Positions 35,560 through 44,086 of a stretch of DNA of 64,000 nucleotides are shown here, one piece after another. Under the pieces are notes generated by a model. It searched no databases. It had not been told where the DNA came from and was given only the letters and a program-made list of their open reading frames with translations. How positions within the stretch are numbered: the stretch's first letter is position 1; each line of letters starts with the position of its first letter. Both the position numbers and the translations under genes were made by a program. The DNA comes from Candidatus Gastranaerophilales bacterium (GTDB taxonomy: Bacteria > Cyanobacteriota > Vampirovibrionia > Gastranaerophilales > Gastranaerophilaceae): positions 1-64,000 of the forward strand of contig JAFTSM010000071.1 of NCBI GenBank assembly GCA_017467305.1, read 5' to 3'.

Positions 35560-36312
35560 CTAATTTATAAATAACTCGTAAAAAATTATAGATGCAGATA
35601 CAGATAAATTCAATGATTCCACATTGTTTATCATCTCTAGGCGAATGTTTTTATCTGCAATGTTTGTTAAATCTTCTTGGAGCCCTTTTGCTTCAGAACC
35701 AAGCATAATAATGTATTTATCAATTTTTGCACATTCTTTTAATGAAATATTATTTTCTTTTGAAAGTGCTGTAGCTATTTTTAAGTGACTTTTAAAAAGA
35801 TTTTTAATTTCATCCTTATTTTTTATGTTGATAATTGGTGTTTTAAAAAAGTTTCCAGTAGTTGAACGAATTACCTTTGGTGAATACAAATCAACACAAT
35901 TTCCAAATAAAATAATTCCTTCAATTCCAAACGCTGTCGCACTTCTTATAATTGTTCCTAAATTTCCTGGGTCACTAATGGAATCTAAAAGAACAAGTTT
36001 TTTTAGATTAGAAAACTTTGTTATATCTCTTTCTTGTTTTTTTGCAATTGTAAGTATTTCACATGTAGTATCTGTTGTTGATATTTTTTTCATTGTTTCT
36101 TCATCAACAACAGATACTGGGTGTCCTATTTTGCTAATATCTGCACTTTTTAATGCAAAAATTTCTATTATACTTTCTCTTATTTCAAGGAGTTCTTCCA
36201 GCACTTTATAACCTTCAGCAATGAATAGCCCTTGCTCATCTCTATATTTTTTTTGATGAAGTTTTACTATTTCTTTAATTCTATTTTTAGAAACAGTTTC
36301 TATTGAAGACAT
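35560..36312 (-). CDS. SpoU/TrmH-family RNA 2'-O-methyltransferase
   Basis: About 250 residues with the three SPOUT knot motifs: NLGTIIRSATAFG (~residue 118), IIMLGSEAKGL (~203) and VESLNLSVSASIIFYE at the C-terminus. The ~90-residue N-terminal domain (IVKLHQKKYRDEQGLFIAEG) is the substrate-binding part of the rRNA-type enzymes. Target site not deducible. ATG 36312 (with GGCAGG seven bases upstream) is preferred to GTG 36327; it overlaps the end of pepP by 13 bases. Confidence 0.9.
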   Translation of the reverse strand: MSSIETVSKNRIKEIVKLHQKKYRDEQGLFIAEGYKVLEELLEIRESIIEIFALKSADISKIGHPVSVVDEETMKKISTTDTTCEILTIAKKQERDITKFSNLKKLVLLDSISDPGNLGTIIRSATAFGIEGIILFGNCVDLYSPKVIRSTTGNFFKTPIINIKNKDEIKNLFKSHLKIATALSKENNISLKECAKIDKYIIMLGSEAKGLQEDLTNIADKNIRLEMINNVESLNLSVSASIIFYELFIN

Positions 36313-37961
36313 GCGTTTGCCTGCCACTTCATATAGTAATATTTTTCATAGTCATTCATCATAGAAAGATCCACAAGTTTAATTTCAAAAGGGAAGTGCG
36401 AAAGAGATTGAATAGAAATTTTTTCTTCTTCTGCATCGTATGTCGCATAAACTGTATTTTCTAATCTTATTCCCCCCCAGCCTTCTTTGTATACACCTGG
36501 TTCGATAGAAAAAACAGTGTTTTCTAAGATTTTTGTTTTTGCACTGTCAGAATATGAAACTCTTGGTGGGTTTTCGTGAACAGAAATACCCACACCATGA
36601 CCAGTTCCGTGGGCAAAAGCGTAGTCTTCTGTTATTGATTTAGATATTGTTTCTCTTGCTATCTTATCAATATCAAAGTATGAAGATTTTTTCTTGTACT
36701 TGTTGTAATAAGCATTTAAAAAAGCCTTTAAAACAGATGTGTATGCAACTTTTTGTTCTGGTGTTGGTGTGCCCTTTATAAAAGTTCTTGTTGTATCAGT
36801 TGCATATCCACCTTCATAATAACCACCAAAATCAACAAGAAGAAAATCACCTTCATTTAGTAATTTATCTTTTGATGGAGTTGAATAGTGAATTATTGAT
36901 GTATTACTACCAACAGCCACAATTGGCTTGAAACTTAGCGCTGAAGCACCATTGTTTTTCATTGATTTAATTAATGCTTCATAAAAATCATATTCAGAAT
37001 ATACTGTTTCTGAATTAACCATTTCAGAAATAATTTTTAAAGCTTCGTCAGAACGTTTAAAGCAATGTTTTAAATGATTTATTTCGCTTTCATTTTTTAC
37101 TGTTTTAAAAAGCTTTAAATGGCTTGGTAATATTTTATTTGATTGATTAATTAGTTTGTAATCGTGTATAGAAATTTGTGCTTCATCAACATATAGTGTG
37201 CTTTTTTCAATTTGTTTTAAACCATTTTCAAATTCAGAAAGTGTATAGACTTTAAAATTATTACCGACATATGGCAGAGAACAATCTGTATATAGTTTTA
37301 CTTCTTCTTCTGTAATAATTGCTTTTGCTGGAAATACAGAGCTATATTCAAAGCTGTATGAGCGCAAATTGGTTAAATATGCTATATCTTCTAATGCAGT
37401 TACCAGAATATTAAATTTACCTTCAACACATTCTTTTATTCTGTTGTATTTGTCATCAGCAGAAACCCCAGCAATATCTGTACTTACTTGGAAAACATTA
37501 TAATTTATTGGTTTTATGTTTTCTTTTTGAAATTCTATAACTGGGTCTATAGAAAAAAGTTTTGTTGTTGAATTTTTATTTTGTAGGTTTTTGTTTAATG
37601 CGTCATAGAATTTTTTTGAAGTTTTTTCTCCGATAACACCAACTTTGAAATATGAAGGAATAATTTCGGTTAATGCAGATAAATAGGTTTTTGATAGTGG
37701 TATTTTAACAACTTCAATATATTCGTGATTTACTTGGTTATCTGCTTGTTCATGGTATCTTGTATCAACAAATAGATAGATTTTGTCGTTTGTAAATAAA
37801 ACATCACCAGTAGAACCAGAAAATTCAGTCAAATGATATCTTGAATTTAATTCCAACATATTATATTCAACAAGAAATTCATTTGTTGAATTTATAATTA
37901 ATCCATCTATGTCATTTTTAGATAGAAAACTTTTTAAATATTCTACAAGTTCTATATTCAT
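36300..37961 (-). CDS. pepP: M24 Xaa-Pro aminopeptidase (long form)
   Basis: A 553-residue dinuclear metallopeptidase. The N-terminal creatinase-like domains are at ~1-290 and the pita-bread catalytic domain at ~300-550. Metal ligands are visible: LVDFGGYYEGGYATDTTRTF (two Asp), HGTGHGVGISVHE (His), FSIEPGVY (Glu) and GGIRLENTVY (Glu). The length and the C-terminal ~60-residue extension match the longer eukaryote-like/PepP2 type. It removes N-terminal residues before proline. Start overlaps the ppiC stop by one base. Confidence 0.88.
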   Translation of the reverse strand: MNIELVEYLKSFLSKNDIDGLIINSTNEFLVEYNMLELNSRYHLTEFSGSTGDVLFTNDKIYLFVDTRYHEQADNQVNHEYIEVVKIPLSKTYLSALTEIIPSYFKVGVIGEKTSKKFYDALNKNLQNKNSTTKLFSIDPVIEFQKENIKPINYNVFQVSTDIAGVSADDKYNRIKECVEGKFNILVTALEDIAYLTNLRSYSFEYSSVFPAKAIITEEEVKLYTDCSLPYVGNNFKVYTLSEFENGLKQIEKSTLYVDEAQISIHDYKLINQSNKILPSHLKLFKTVKNESEINHLKHCFKRSDEALKIISEMVNSETVYSEYDFYEALIKSMKNNGASALSFKPIVAVGSNTSIIHYSTPSKDKLLNEGDFLLVDFGGYYEGGYATDTTRTFIKGTPTPEQKVAYTSVLKAFLNAYYNKYKKKSSYFDIDKIARETISKSITEDYAFAHGTGHGVGISVHENPPRVSYSDSAKTKILENTVFSIEPGVYKEGWGGIRLENTVYATYDAEEEKISIQSLSHFPFEIKLVDLSMMNDYEKYYYMKWQANACLQ

Positions 37962-38245
37962 TAGTCTTTTTTATCTGTTAAATGAATTAAGTGATAACCA
38001 AATTGAGTTTTAATTGGGCTAGATACTTCGCCTACTTCCATAGAAAAACAAGCATCTTCAAATTCTTTAACCATTTGACCTTTTGTAAAGTAGCCTAAAT
38101 CACCACCATTTTGACCAGAAGGACATAAAGAAACTTCTTGTGCTGCTTGTGCAAAGTCTTTACCAGCTGCAATTTCTTCTTTTAATTTTAATGCTTCTTC
38201 TTCAGTTTTTACTAATAAGTGGCTTGCTTTTACAAATGTAGTCAT
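37961..38245 (-). CDS. parvulin-type peptidyl-prolyl isomerase
   Basis: A 94-residue single-domain PpiC protein: KASHLLVKTEEEA at the N-terminus, SLCPSGQNGGDLGYFTKGQMVKEFE in the middle and QFGYHLIHLTDKKD at the end. No signal peptide, so probably cytoplasmic, like E. coli PpiC. ATG 38245 has a good AAAGGAGATATT site; a longer frame from 38293 does not. First gene of a ppiC-pepP-SpoU operon. Confidence 0.9.
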   Translation of the reverse strand: MTTFVKASHLLVKTEEEALKLKEEIAAGKDFAQAAQEVSLCPSGQNGGDLGYFTKGQMVKEFEDACFSMEVGEVSSPIKTQFGYHLIHLTDKKD

Positions 38246-38344
38246 AATATCTCCTTTTTTTAGAAGTATATCATGAGCCTTTATTTTCGGCAAAAAAAAT
38301 ATTTACGAGTTTTCTAGTAATAGAGTTAATTCTAAGTGTAAAAA

Positions 38345-39274
38345 ATGAAAACAAGTGAATTCCAAACTCAGTTGAAGTTTAATTCTCAAAATAAAACTTC
38401 ATTTGTTGATAAATTAAGAAAATCTGTGATTACAAAACAGTGTGAACGTAAACTTCCACCATTGAGTACAGATACTGTTGAGCTGTCTTCCGATGCAAAA
38501 ATAGGTTTACAAGCAAATAGAATTTTTTCTCGTTCACAAAAATTTTCTATTGAGGATTATAAATCACTTTCAAAATTAGAAAAGACAGTTTTGCGAGAAG
38601 CAAGTGTTAATTATAAAAAGCACGCTGAAGATTCTATAAAAGTTGGGTTAAAAGTTAAAGAAAAGTTAGACAAATATTATGGTGATGAGGGATATGTATT
38701 TTGTTCTATCGGTACTTCACCAGCGGGTATTGCTAGAGTTTTAGAATTTGCTGGGGCTGAGGTTCGATATTTCCCCATTTCTCGTTTGAATTGGCTTCAT
38801 TCTGTTGACGATTGGCAAAAATATTCTGATAAATTTCCAAAGTATCAAGACTTCTTAGCTGAACAAGGATTATCTTCTGAGGAAGTTTCTAAATCTGACA
38901 AAAAGTATTTATTTTATGATTTTGTTCAACAAGGTATGTCTTTGATTGTCTTTGAAAAAATGATGAAGGAATATTTTGGATTGAATTTGCCAAATGTTAC
39001 TTTCAACAATGTAAATTATTTGTGTCAATCTTCTTGTGCAGAGAAAATAGACCCTCCACAATATTCAATAGATTATATTGAAACTTATATGAATGGTTCT
39101 GCAATTGCAGATGTATGTGGAGTACCACATCTAGATATTGCAGAAATTGATAAGATTGATGAATGTAAACAATATGAAAATTTGCAAGCTAAAATGTTCA
39201 ATTTCTTGATTATTGATGGGCTTTCAAAGCAAGGATTGTTAAAGGAAAATCCTTTAAATAAAATTGCATTATAA
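38345..39274 (+). CDS. hypothetical protein, possible phosphoribosyltransferase-like fold
   Basis: A 309-residue soluble protein. The disordered N-terminus (MKTSEFQTQLKFNSQNKTSF) precedes a globular part. GYVFCSIGTSPAGIARVLEFAGAEVRYFP and YLFYDFVQQGMSLIVFEKMM alternate strand and glycine loops in a way that resembles phosphoribosyltransferase-type Rossmann cores, but I cannot confirm the diagnostic PRPP motif. Several cysteines lie near residues 225-230 (NYLCQSSCAEK). The function is unknown. It ends at a bidirectional terminator. Confidence 0.6.
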   Translation: MKTSEFQTQLKFNSQNKTSFVDKLRKSVITKQCERKLPPLSTDTVELSSDAKIGLQANRIFSRSQKFSIEDYKSLSKLEKTVLREASVNYKKHAEDSIKVGLKVKEKLDKYYGDEGYVFCSIGTSPAGIARVLEFAGAEVRYFPISRLNWLHSVDDWQKYSDKFPKYQDFLAEQGLSSEEVSKSDKKYLFYDFVQQGMSLIVFEKMMKEYFGLNLPNVTFNNVNYLCQSSCAEKIDPPQYSIDYIETYMNGSAIADVCGVPHLDIAEIDKIDECKQYENLQAKMFNFLIIDGLSKQGLLKENPLNKIAL

Positions 39275-39300
39275 AAAAATGTCCCGAAGGACATTTTATT
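39274..39300 (+). terminator. intrinsic terminator (bidirectional)
   Basis: AAAAATGTCC, loop CGAA, GGACATTTT: a compact hairpin with a favourable tetraloop between convergent genes. It overlaps the last codons of the minus-strand GNGLS gene. Confidence 0.8.
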
Positions 39301-39547
39301 TTGTTTTTTCTGTTTCTTCTTCTAGGATAAAATCATTTGGGTCAAACTCAAAGATAAAACCGTCGTTGAAGAAATAGCCATTAGCGCTAAATCCATTACC
39401 AGAAAGTCCATTTCCTGATAATCCGTTGCCACTTAGTCCATTGCCTGACAGTCCATTTCCAGAAAGACCGTTTCCGCCAAGTTCAAGTAAACTTGCATCA
39501 AGCATTAAATCTTCTATTCTTTCAAATTCTTTTTTCTCTTTAGCCAT
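39296..39547 (-). CDS. GNGLS-repeat small protein
   Basis: An 83-residue protein from ATG 39547, preceded by a very strong GAGGAGG site. Residues 1-24 are charged and helix-like (KEKKEFERIEDLMLDASLLEL), followed by GG and then five exact GNGLS units, one GNGFS and one ANGYF. It ends in an aromatic/acidic tail (FNDGFIFEFDPNDF). The DNA units use different synonymous codons. The leader-plus-repeat layout recalls peptide precursors or short beta-solenoids. No modification enzyme is adjacent on the same strand; divergent miaB is housekeeping. Not a canonical pentapeptide-repeat protein. Confidence 0.65.
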   Translation of the reverse strand: MAKEKKEFERIEDLMLDASLLELGGNGLSGNGLSGNGLSGNGLSGNGLSGNGFSANGYFFNDGFIFEFDPNDFILEEETEKTK

Positions 39548-39632
39548 GATGCCTCCTCTGATTTGTTCTTTATTCTTTATCGACATCTTTAAAAAAAACT
39601 TTAGCGTTTATGAAAAATAAATTTCTTTTATG

Positions 39633-39638
39633 TATAAT
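39633..39638 (+). promoter_or_regulatory. -10 hexamer immediately upstream of miaB
   Basis: A consensus TATAAT ends 7 bases before the ATG at 39646. There is no Shine-Dalgarno sequence in the gap and no clear -35. Transcription from it would give a leaderless or nearly leaderless mRNA. Confidence 0.45.
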
Positions 39639-39645
39639 TAGAGTT

Positions 39646-40971
39646 ATGAAAAAGTTATATATAGAAACTCTGGGTTGCCAGATGAATAAATCGGATAGTG
39701 AAAGAATAGCTGGTATTCTTTCTGAATTTGGTTATGAACAAACTGAAATTGAAAAAGAAGCCGATTTGTTAATTATTAATACGTGTAGTATTCGCCAGTT
39801 GTCTGCTGATAAGGCATATAGTAAACTTGGAGTTTGGGGTAAATGGAAAAAAACACGTCCAGAGTTAAAAATAGGTATTTGTGGCTGTGTTGCACAACAA
39901 GATAAAGAAAAAGTTCGCCAACGTGCACCATATATTGATTTAGTTTTTGGTACACACAATATTTATGAATTGCCTACTCTAATTAAACAAATTGAAGAAG
40001 ATGAAAAGGTTTGTGCTATTACAAATACACCTGTTGTTTGTAATCAAAATGATTTTAAGATAATTAGAAAACAAGATACAGTTAATGCTTGGATACCAAT
40101 TATAGAAGGTTGTAATAACTTCTGTACATATTGTGTTGTTCCTTTTACTCGAGGAAGGGAAAGAAGTCGTAGACCAGAAGAAATTATTCAAGAAGCTAAA
40201 AATATTATAAAAGAAGGTTTTAAAGAAATAACTCTACTTGGTCAGAATGTTGATAGCTATGGTAAAGATTTTAAGGGCGAAAATATTACTCTTGCTAATT
40301 TGCTTCGTGGATTAAATAAAATTGAAGGCAACTTTAGAATTAGATTTGTTACTTCATATCCTTCTGATATTACTGATGATTTAATTGATGCTGTTGAAGA
40401 ATGTGATAAGGTTTGTAAGTACTTCCATATACCAATGCAATCTGGTAATTCTCATATTTTAGAAGAAATGAATAGACATTATACAAAAGCGCAGTATTAT
40501 CAAATTGTTTCTAAAATTAGAAATCGTTTTCCAGATGTTGCAATTACTAGCGACTTTATTGCTGGTTTTCCTGGTGAAACAGAAGAAGAATTTCAAGATA
40601 CCTTAAATGCTATTGATGAATTAGAACTTGATTATTCTAATACAGCTGCATATTCTCCACGTGTGTTCACTAAGGCTGGTAAAATGGTTGATAAATTTTT
40701 ATCAGAAGAAATTAAATATGAACGTTTGGAACGATTAAATGAAAAAAATCGTGAAGTATGTTTAAAATCTAATGAAAAATTTGTTGGTAAAGTCTTAAAT
40801 GTTTTAGTTGAAAGTAAAACAGAAAAAGACGGAAAAGTTATTTTAAACTCACGTGCTGGAAATAATAAAATAGTTCACTTTGAAGATGAAACCAAAAATA
40901 TAGGTGATTTTGTTGATGTAAAAATAACAAAAGCTCAAACTTGGTGCCTATATGGCGAACCTATTAGATAA
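39646..40971 (+). CDS. miaB: tRNA-2-methylthio-N6-dimethylallyladenosine synthase
   Basis: A 441-residue methylthiotransferase that adds a methylthio group to i6A37 of tRNA. The N-terminal MTTase domain has cysteines in LGCQMNKSD, NTCSIRQ and GICGCVAQQ. The radical SAM cluster motif is EGCNNFCTYCVVPFTRGRERSR (~residue 150), and a C-terminal TRAM domain ends in ITKAQTWCLYGEPI. NTCSIRQ and the spacing favour MiaB over RimO. An in-frame ATG at 39610 would add 12 residues, but MKKLYIETLGCQ at 39646 is the normal MiaB beginning. Confidence 0.95.
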   Translation: MKKLYIETLGCQMNKSDSERIAGILSEFGYEQTEIEKEADLLIINTCSIRQLSADKAYSKLGVWGKWKKTRPELKIGICGCVAQQDKEKVRQRAPYIDLVFGTHNIYELPTLIKQIEEDEKVCAITNTPVVCNQNDFKIIRKQDTVNAWIPIIEGCNNFCTYCVVPFTRGRERSRRPEEIIQEAKNIIKEGFKEITLLGQNVDSYGKDFKGENITLANLLRGLNKIEGNFRIRFVTSYPSDITDDLIDAVEECDKVCKYFHIPMQSGNSHILEEMNRHYTKAQYYQIVSKIRNRFPDVAITSDFIAGFPGETEEEFQDTLNAIDELELDYSNTAAYSPRVFTKAGKMVDKFLSEEIKYERLERLNEKNREVCLKSNEKFVGKVLNVLVESKTEKDGKVILNSRAGNNKIVHFEDETKNIGDFVDVKITKAQTWCLYGEPIR

Positions 40972-41007
40972 TTTCTAAATTTTAGCATGTCGTGATAAGC
41001 TTATATT

Positions 41008-42858
41008 ATGAAAAAATTCAAGAAAATTATTGTTTTACTTGCTGTTTTACTATTTGTACTTGTTTCTTGCTTTAGAATTGATAGTGGTGAACAAGAAACT
41101 CTTTCTATATTTTCTTCAATAAATGAACAAAAAACTGAAGATATTGTATATAAACCAAGTTCTACAATTTTTTATAATGGAGTTGACTATCTTGTTTCTC
41201 GTTCAAATGTTGGAACTTATGGTGGTCAAATCATAACCTCAACAATCGGTGAAGGTCCAAAAACTTTTAACCCTTGGGTATCAAAAGATGCCACTTCTTC
41301 TATGGTTGCAGATTTAATGTATGACTCATTATTCTCAACTGACCCAGTAACTGGGGAGGTAATTCCTAAACTTGCAAAGGAATTAATAATATCACCAGAT
41401 TTAAAAACGTATACTATAAAGCTAAGAAGAGGCGTTAAGTGGTCTGATGGTGTTGAAATTACAGCTGATGATGTGGTTTTTACATGGAACGAAATTATTT
41501 TGGCTGGTCTTGGCAATACTTCAATAAGAGATTCTGTATTAATTGACGGAGAGTATCCTAAGGTTAAGAAAATAGATAAGTACACAGTTGAGTTTTCTAT
41601 TAAAAAGCCATTTGCACCATTTCAAAGAATAGTAGGTACTTCAATTGCTCCAGCTCACGTATTTAGAGCTGTTGTTCAAAAAGGTAATCGGTATTTTGAT
41701 TCATATATGGGTACAACTGTTAACCCAAACAAAATTGTTTCTTCTGGTGCATTTCTTCTTGATGAACATATTCCAGCTCAAAGGGTGGTTTTAAAACGTA
41801 ATCCAAATTATTATGCTATTGATGAAAATAAAAATATACTTCCATATATTGATAAGTATGTAATATTAATTGTTGGTGATTTAAATAATGAACTTTTAAA
41901 ATTTGAAGCAGGTGAATTAGATGTTATTTCTGTTCGTGGAAAAGATTTACCTAGATTTAAAGAGAAAGAAAAAAAAGGTGATTTTAAAATATATAATCTA
42001 GGACCAAACACTGGAACTATGTTTGTTGCGTTTAACTTAAATACAAGGAAGAATAAAGACGGAAATTTCTATGTAAATCCAATTAAGCAACAATGGTTTA
42101 ATGATTTGAATTTTAGAACAGCAATTGATTATGGTATTGATAGAAATGCAATGGTATATAATGTAGCAAATGGTGTTGCACAACCTTTATTTACAGCAGA
42201 ATCTTTATCTTCAATTTTCTTGAATGAAAAATTGGCTTCTGGTCACGAAAAAGATATAGAGTATGCAAAAGCTCTTTTAAAAGAGTCTGGTTTTTATTTG
42301 GATAATAAAGGTATTTTGCGTGATAAAAACGGAAATGAAGTAGAATTTGATTTATATACAAATGCAGGTAATACTGAACGTGAAGCTTGTGGTGTAATGG
42401 TTAAAGAGGATTTGCGTAGTCTTGGTATAAAAGTTAATTTTAAACCAATAGAGTTTAATTCTTTAGTAAGTAAAATGATGAGTACACTAGATTGGGATAT
42501 GGTTTTAATGGGGTTAACTGGTTCTCCTTTAGAGCCTCATAATGGAAAAAATGTTTGGTATTCTAAGGGACATTTACATTTATTTAATATGCGTTTCCCT
42601 ACTGATAAATACGATAACTTACTATCTTGGGAAAAAGAACTCGATGAAATTATAGAACAAGGCGCATTAGAACTTGATTTCAATAAGAGAAAAGCTTTTT
42701 ATGATAAATATCAACAGATAATTTATGATGAAAGACCGATTATTTATTTGTATTCCCCATTAACAATAACTGCTGTGAGAAATAAAATAAAAAATCTATA
42801 TCCAACACCATTAGGTGGTACAATGCATAATTTGGAAGAATTGTATATCAAAGAGTAA
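41008..42858 (+). CDS. peptide-type ABC transporter substrate-binding lipoprotein
   Basis: A 616-residue family 5 solute-binding protein (OppA/DppA type). The lipobox LVSC puts the lipid cysteine at residue 21. GEGPKTFNPWVSKDATSS, KLAKELIISPDLKTYTIKLRRGVKWSDG and ITADDVVFTW are the family hallmark near residues 80-160. The fold would bind oligopeptides or similar in the periplasm and deliver them to a membrane permease. No permease or ATPase genes are adjacent. It begins 36 bases after miaB without a clear ribosome binding site. Confidence 0.88.
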   Translation: MKKFKKIIVLLAVLLFVLVSCFRIDSGEQETLSIFSSINEQKTEDIVYKPSSTIFYNGVDYLVSRSNVGTYGGQIITSTIGEGPKTFNPWVSKDATSSMVADLMYDSLFSTDPVTGEVIPKLAKELIISPDLKTYTIKLRRGVKWSDGVEITADDVVFTWNEIILAGLGNTSIRDSVLIDGEYPKVKKIDKYTVEFSIKKPFAPFQRIVGTSIAPAHVFRAVVQKGNRYFDSYMGTTVNPNKIVSSGAFLLDEHIPAQRVVLKRNPNYYAIDENKNILPYIDKYVILIVGDLNNELLKFEAGELDVISVRGKDLPRFKEKEKKGDFKIYNLGPNTGTMFVAFNLNTRKNKDGNFYVNPIKQQWFNDLNFRTAIDYGIDRNAMVYNVANGVAQPLFTAESLSSIFLNEKLASGHEKDIEYAKALLKESGFYLDNKGILRDKNGNEVEFDLYTNAGNTEREACGVMVKEDLRSLGIKVNFKPIEFNSLVSKMMSTLDWDMVLMGLTGSPLEPHNGKNVWYSKGHLHLFNMRFPTDKYDNLLSWEKELDEIIEQGALELDFNKRKAFYDKYQQIIYDERPIIYLYSPLTITAVRNKIKNLYPTPLGGTMHNLEELYIKE

Positions 42859-42862
42859 TTCC

Positions 42863-43921
42863 CTATTGTCTTTTGAATGTAAACCCTGTTGCTTCTAAAG
42901 ATTTAAGACCTTTTTCTATATTCTCTTTCTGTTTTTTCGTAAATTCAGATATAAAATCTTCGCTCAAATTCAATTTATTACTATGTTTATTAAAATATTC
43001 AAGTTCATAGTTAAAAGCATCTATTTCCGTTGGTCTAGGGAAATAGTTATCTCCACTTTCAAGAGACATATAATAATTAGTTAGAGTCCAAAAATCTTCT
43101 TCTATGCTCCAATATCTATTATCATTTTTGTTTGATGAAAATTTAAATGTTGTATTTTGTGGGAATATTTTATTTTGTTTATAGCCATTATAGAGGGTTG
43201 TGTTTTCTCTTAATAGATTTTCATCTGGAGTCTTTCCTTCTTTTTTACAAGCTTGGATGTATCCTTCTTTCATTCTTTCTATAGAAGTAATTTTTTCTTC
43301 AGCTTTTTTATCGTGCTTTTCTCCTATGGTTTTAGTGGCTGCCATTAAATGTTCTTGTACAAAATGTCTTAATTCGTGCGCAATAATTGATTTACAATAA
43401 ATGTCTTGTTCATATTTTGTTAGTTCTCTAATTTCATAATTTTCTATTTCTAGTACTTTTAATTCTTTTGTCTCTGATTCAAGTTGATTTTCGTTTACAA
43501 AGTTACTAACTAAAATGTTTCCTTCTTTATCTTTAACACTTATTAAATATTTTTTATGACAAAGCGAATTATTCAGTCTTATTTCGTTTGTTTCAAAATT
43601 ATAAGCAGCTTCTTGTGTATTAGAATCAAAATCGATAAAATTTAAATTTGGTTTTTGTAGAATTATTTCTTTTATTGCAGGATTTGTTTCTGATATATCT
43701 GTCAATACTTCTTCATAGGTTTCATTGTACAACTTTTCTAAAGCTTGTTGTTCTGCTGAAAGTACAGTTTTTTTTATACTATTTGTTGCTTGTGCCTTAG
43801 TAGTTTTTATAAAACAATCATTAGTTGGTTGTGAATAGCAAGGAACTTGTGGATTTATTCCATTTTGTTGCATATTCTCCGGCATTTTAAATATTCTAAT
43901 TTGTACAGGTGAAAAATTCAT
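42863..43921 (-). CDS. predicted zinc metallopeptidase (HExxH)
   Basis: A 352-residue protein with a zincin motif IIAHELRHFVQEH (~residue 180): two His ligands and the catalytic Glu. A conserved-looking downstream acid in PTEIDAFNYELEYF (~305) could be the third ligand. The motif is followed by charged helices (KHDKKAEEKITSIERMKEGY). The N-terminus MNFSPVQIRIFKMPENMQQ is polar with no classical signal peptide. The domain plan does not match a family I can name. The gene is convergent with the SBP gene, 4 bases apart. Confidence 0.65.
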   Translation of the reverse strand: MNFSPVQIRIFKMPENMQQNGINPQVPCYSQPTNDCFIKTTKAQATNSIKKTVLSAEQQALEKLYNETYEEVLTDISETNPAIKEIILQKPNLNFIDFDSNTQEAAYNFETNEIRLNNSLCHKKYLISVKDKEGNILVSNFVNENQLESETKELKVLEIENYEIRELTKYEQDIYCKSIIAHELRHFVQEHLMAATKTIGEKHDKKAEEKITSIERMKEGYIQACKKEGKTPDENLLRENTTLYNGYKQNKIFPQNTTFKFSSNKNDNRYWSIEEDFWTLTNYYMSLESGDNYFPRPTEIDAFNYELEYFNKHSNKLNLSEDFISEFTKKQKENIEKGLKSLEATGFTFKRQ

Positions 43922-43965
43922 TTAAACTCTTCCTATATGTTTATATAAAAAAATTTTTGATTTTG

Positions 43966-43986
43966 AATTGCTAAATAGCAATTTTT
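43966..43986 (+). terminator. short hairpin with T run in a divergent intergenic gap
   Basis: AATTGCT, loop AAAT, AGCAATT, then TTT: a weak AT-rich hairpin. The gene on the left is divergent, so no known plus-strand transcript ends here. Confidence 0.3.
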
Positions 43987-44034
43987 CCCTGTGTTTGCTT
44001 TTATATAAATAGGTAAAGTAATAAGGTATGAATA

Positions 44035-44066
44035 GGTAGGACATTGAAATAGTCCTACTTTTTATT
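44035..44066 (+). terminator. intrinsic-terminator-like hairpin upstream of the DegT-like gene
   Basis: GTAGGAC (44036-44042) and GTCCTAC (44052-44058) pair around a 9-base loop, followed by a T-rich run. It lies 20 bases before the start codon of the next gene. No plus-strand gene precedes it, so it may act as an attenuator or end a small RNA. Confidence 0.55.
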
Positions 44067-44086
44067 TTGTTTGATAAAATGTTTTT

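Noticed and set aside
36312..36327. GTG start giving five extra residues on the SpoU methyltransferase
   Set aside because: The extra codons contain the ribosome binding site for ATG 36312.
39377..39475. Possible CRISPR-like or tandem DNA repeat
   Set aside because: The 15-base units have no conserved DNA repeat and no spacers; they are a protein repeat with varied codons.
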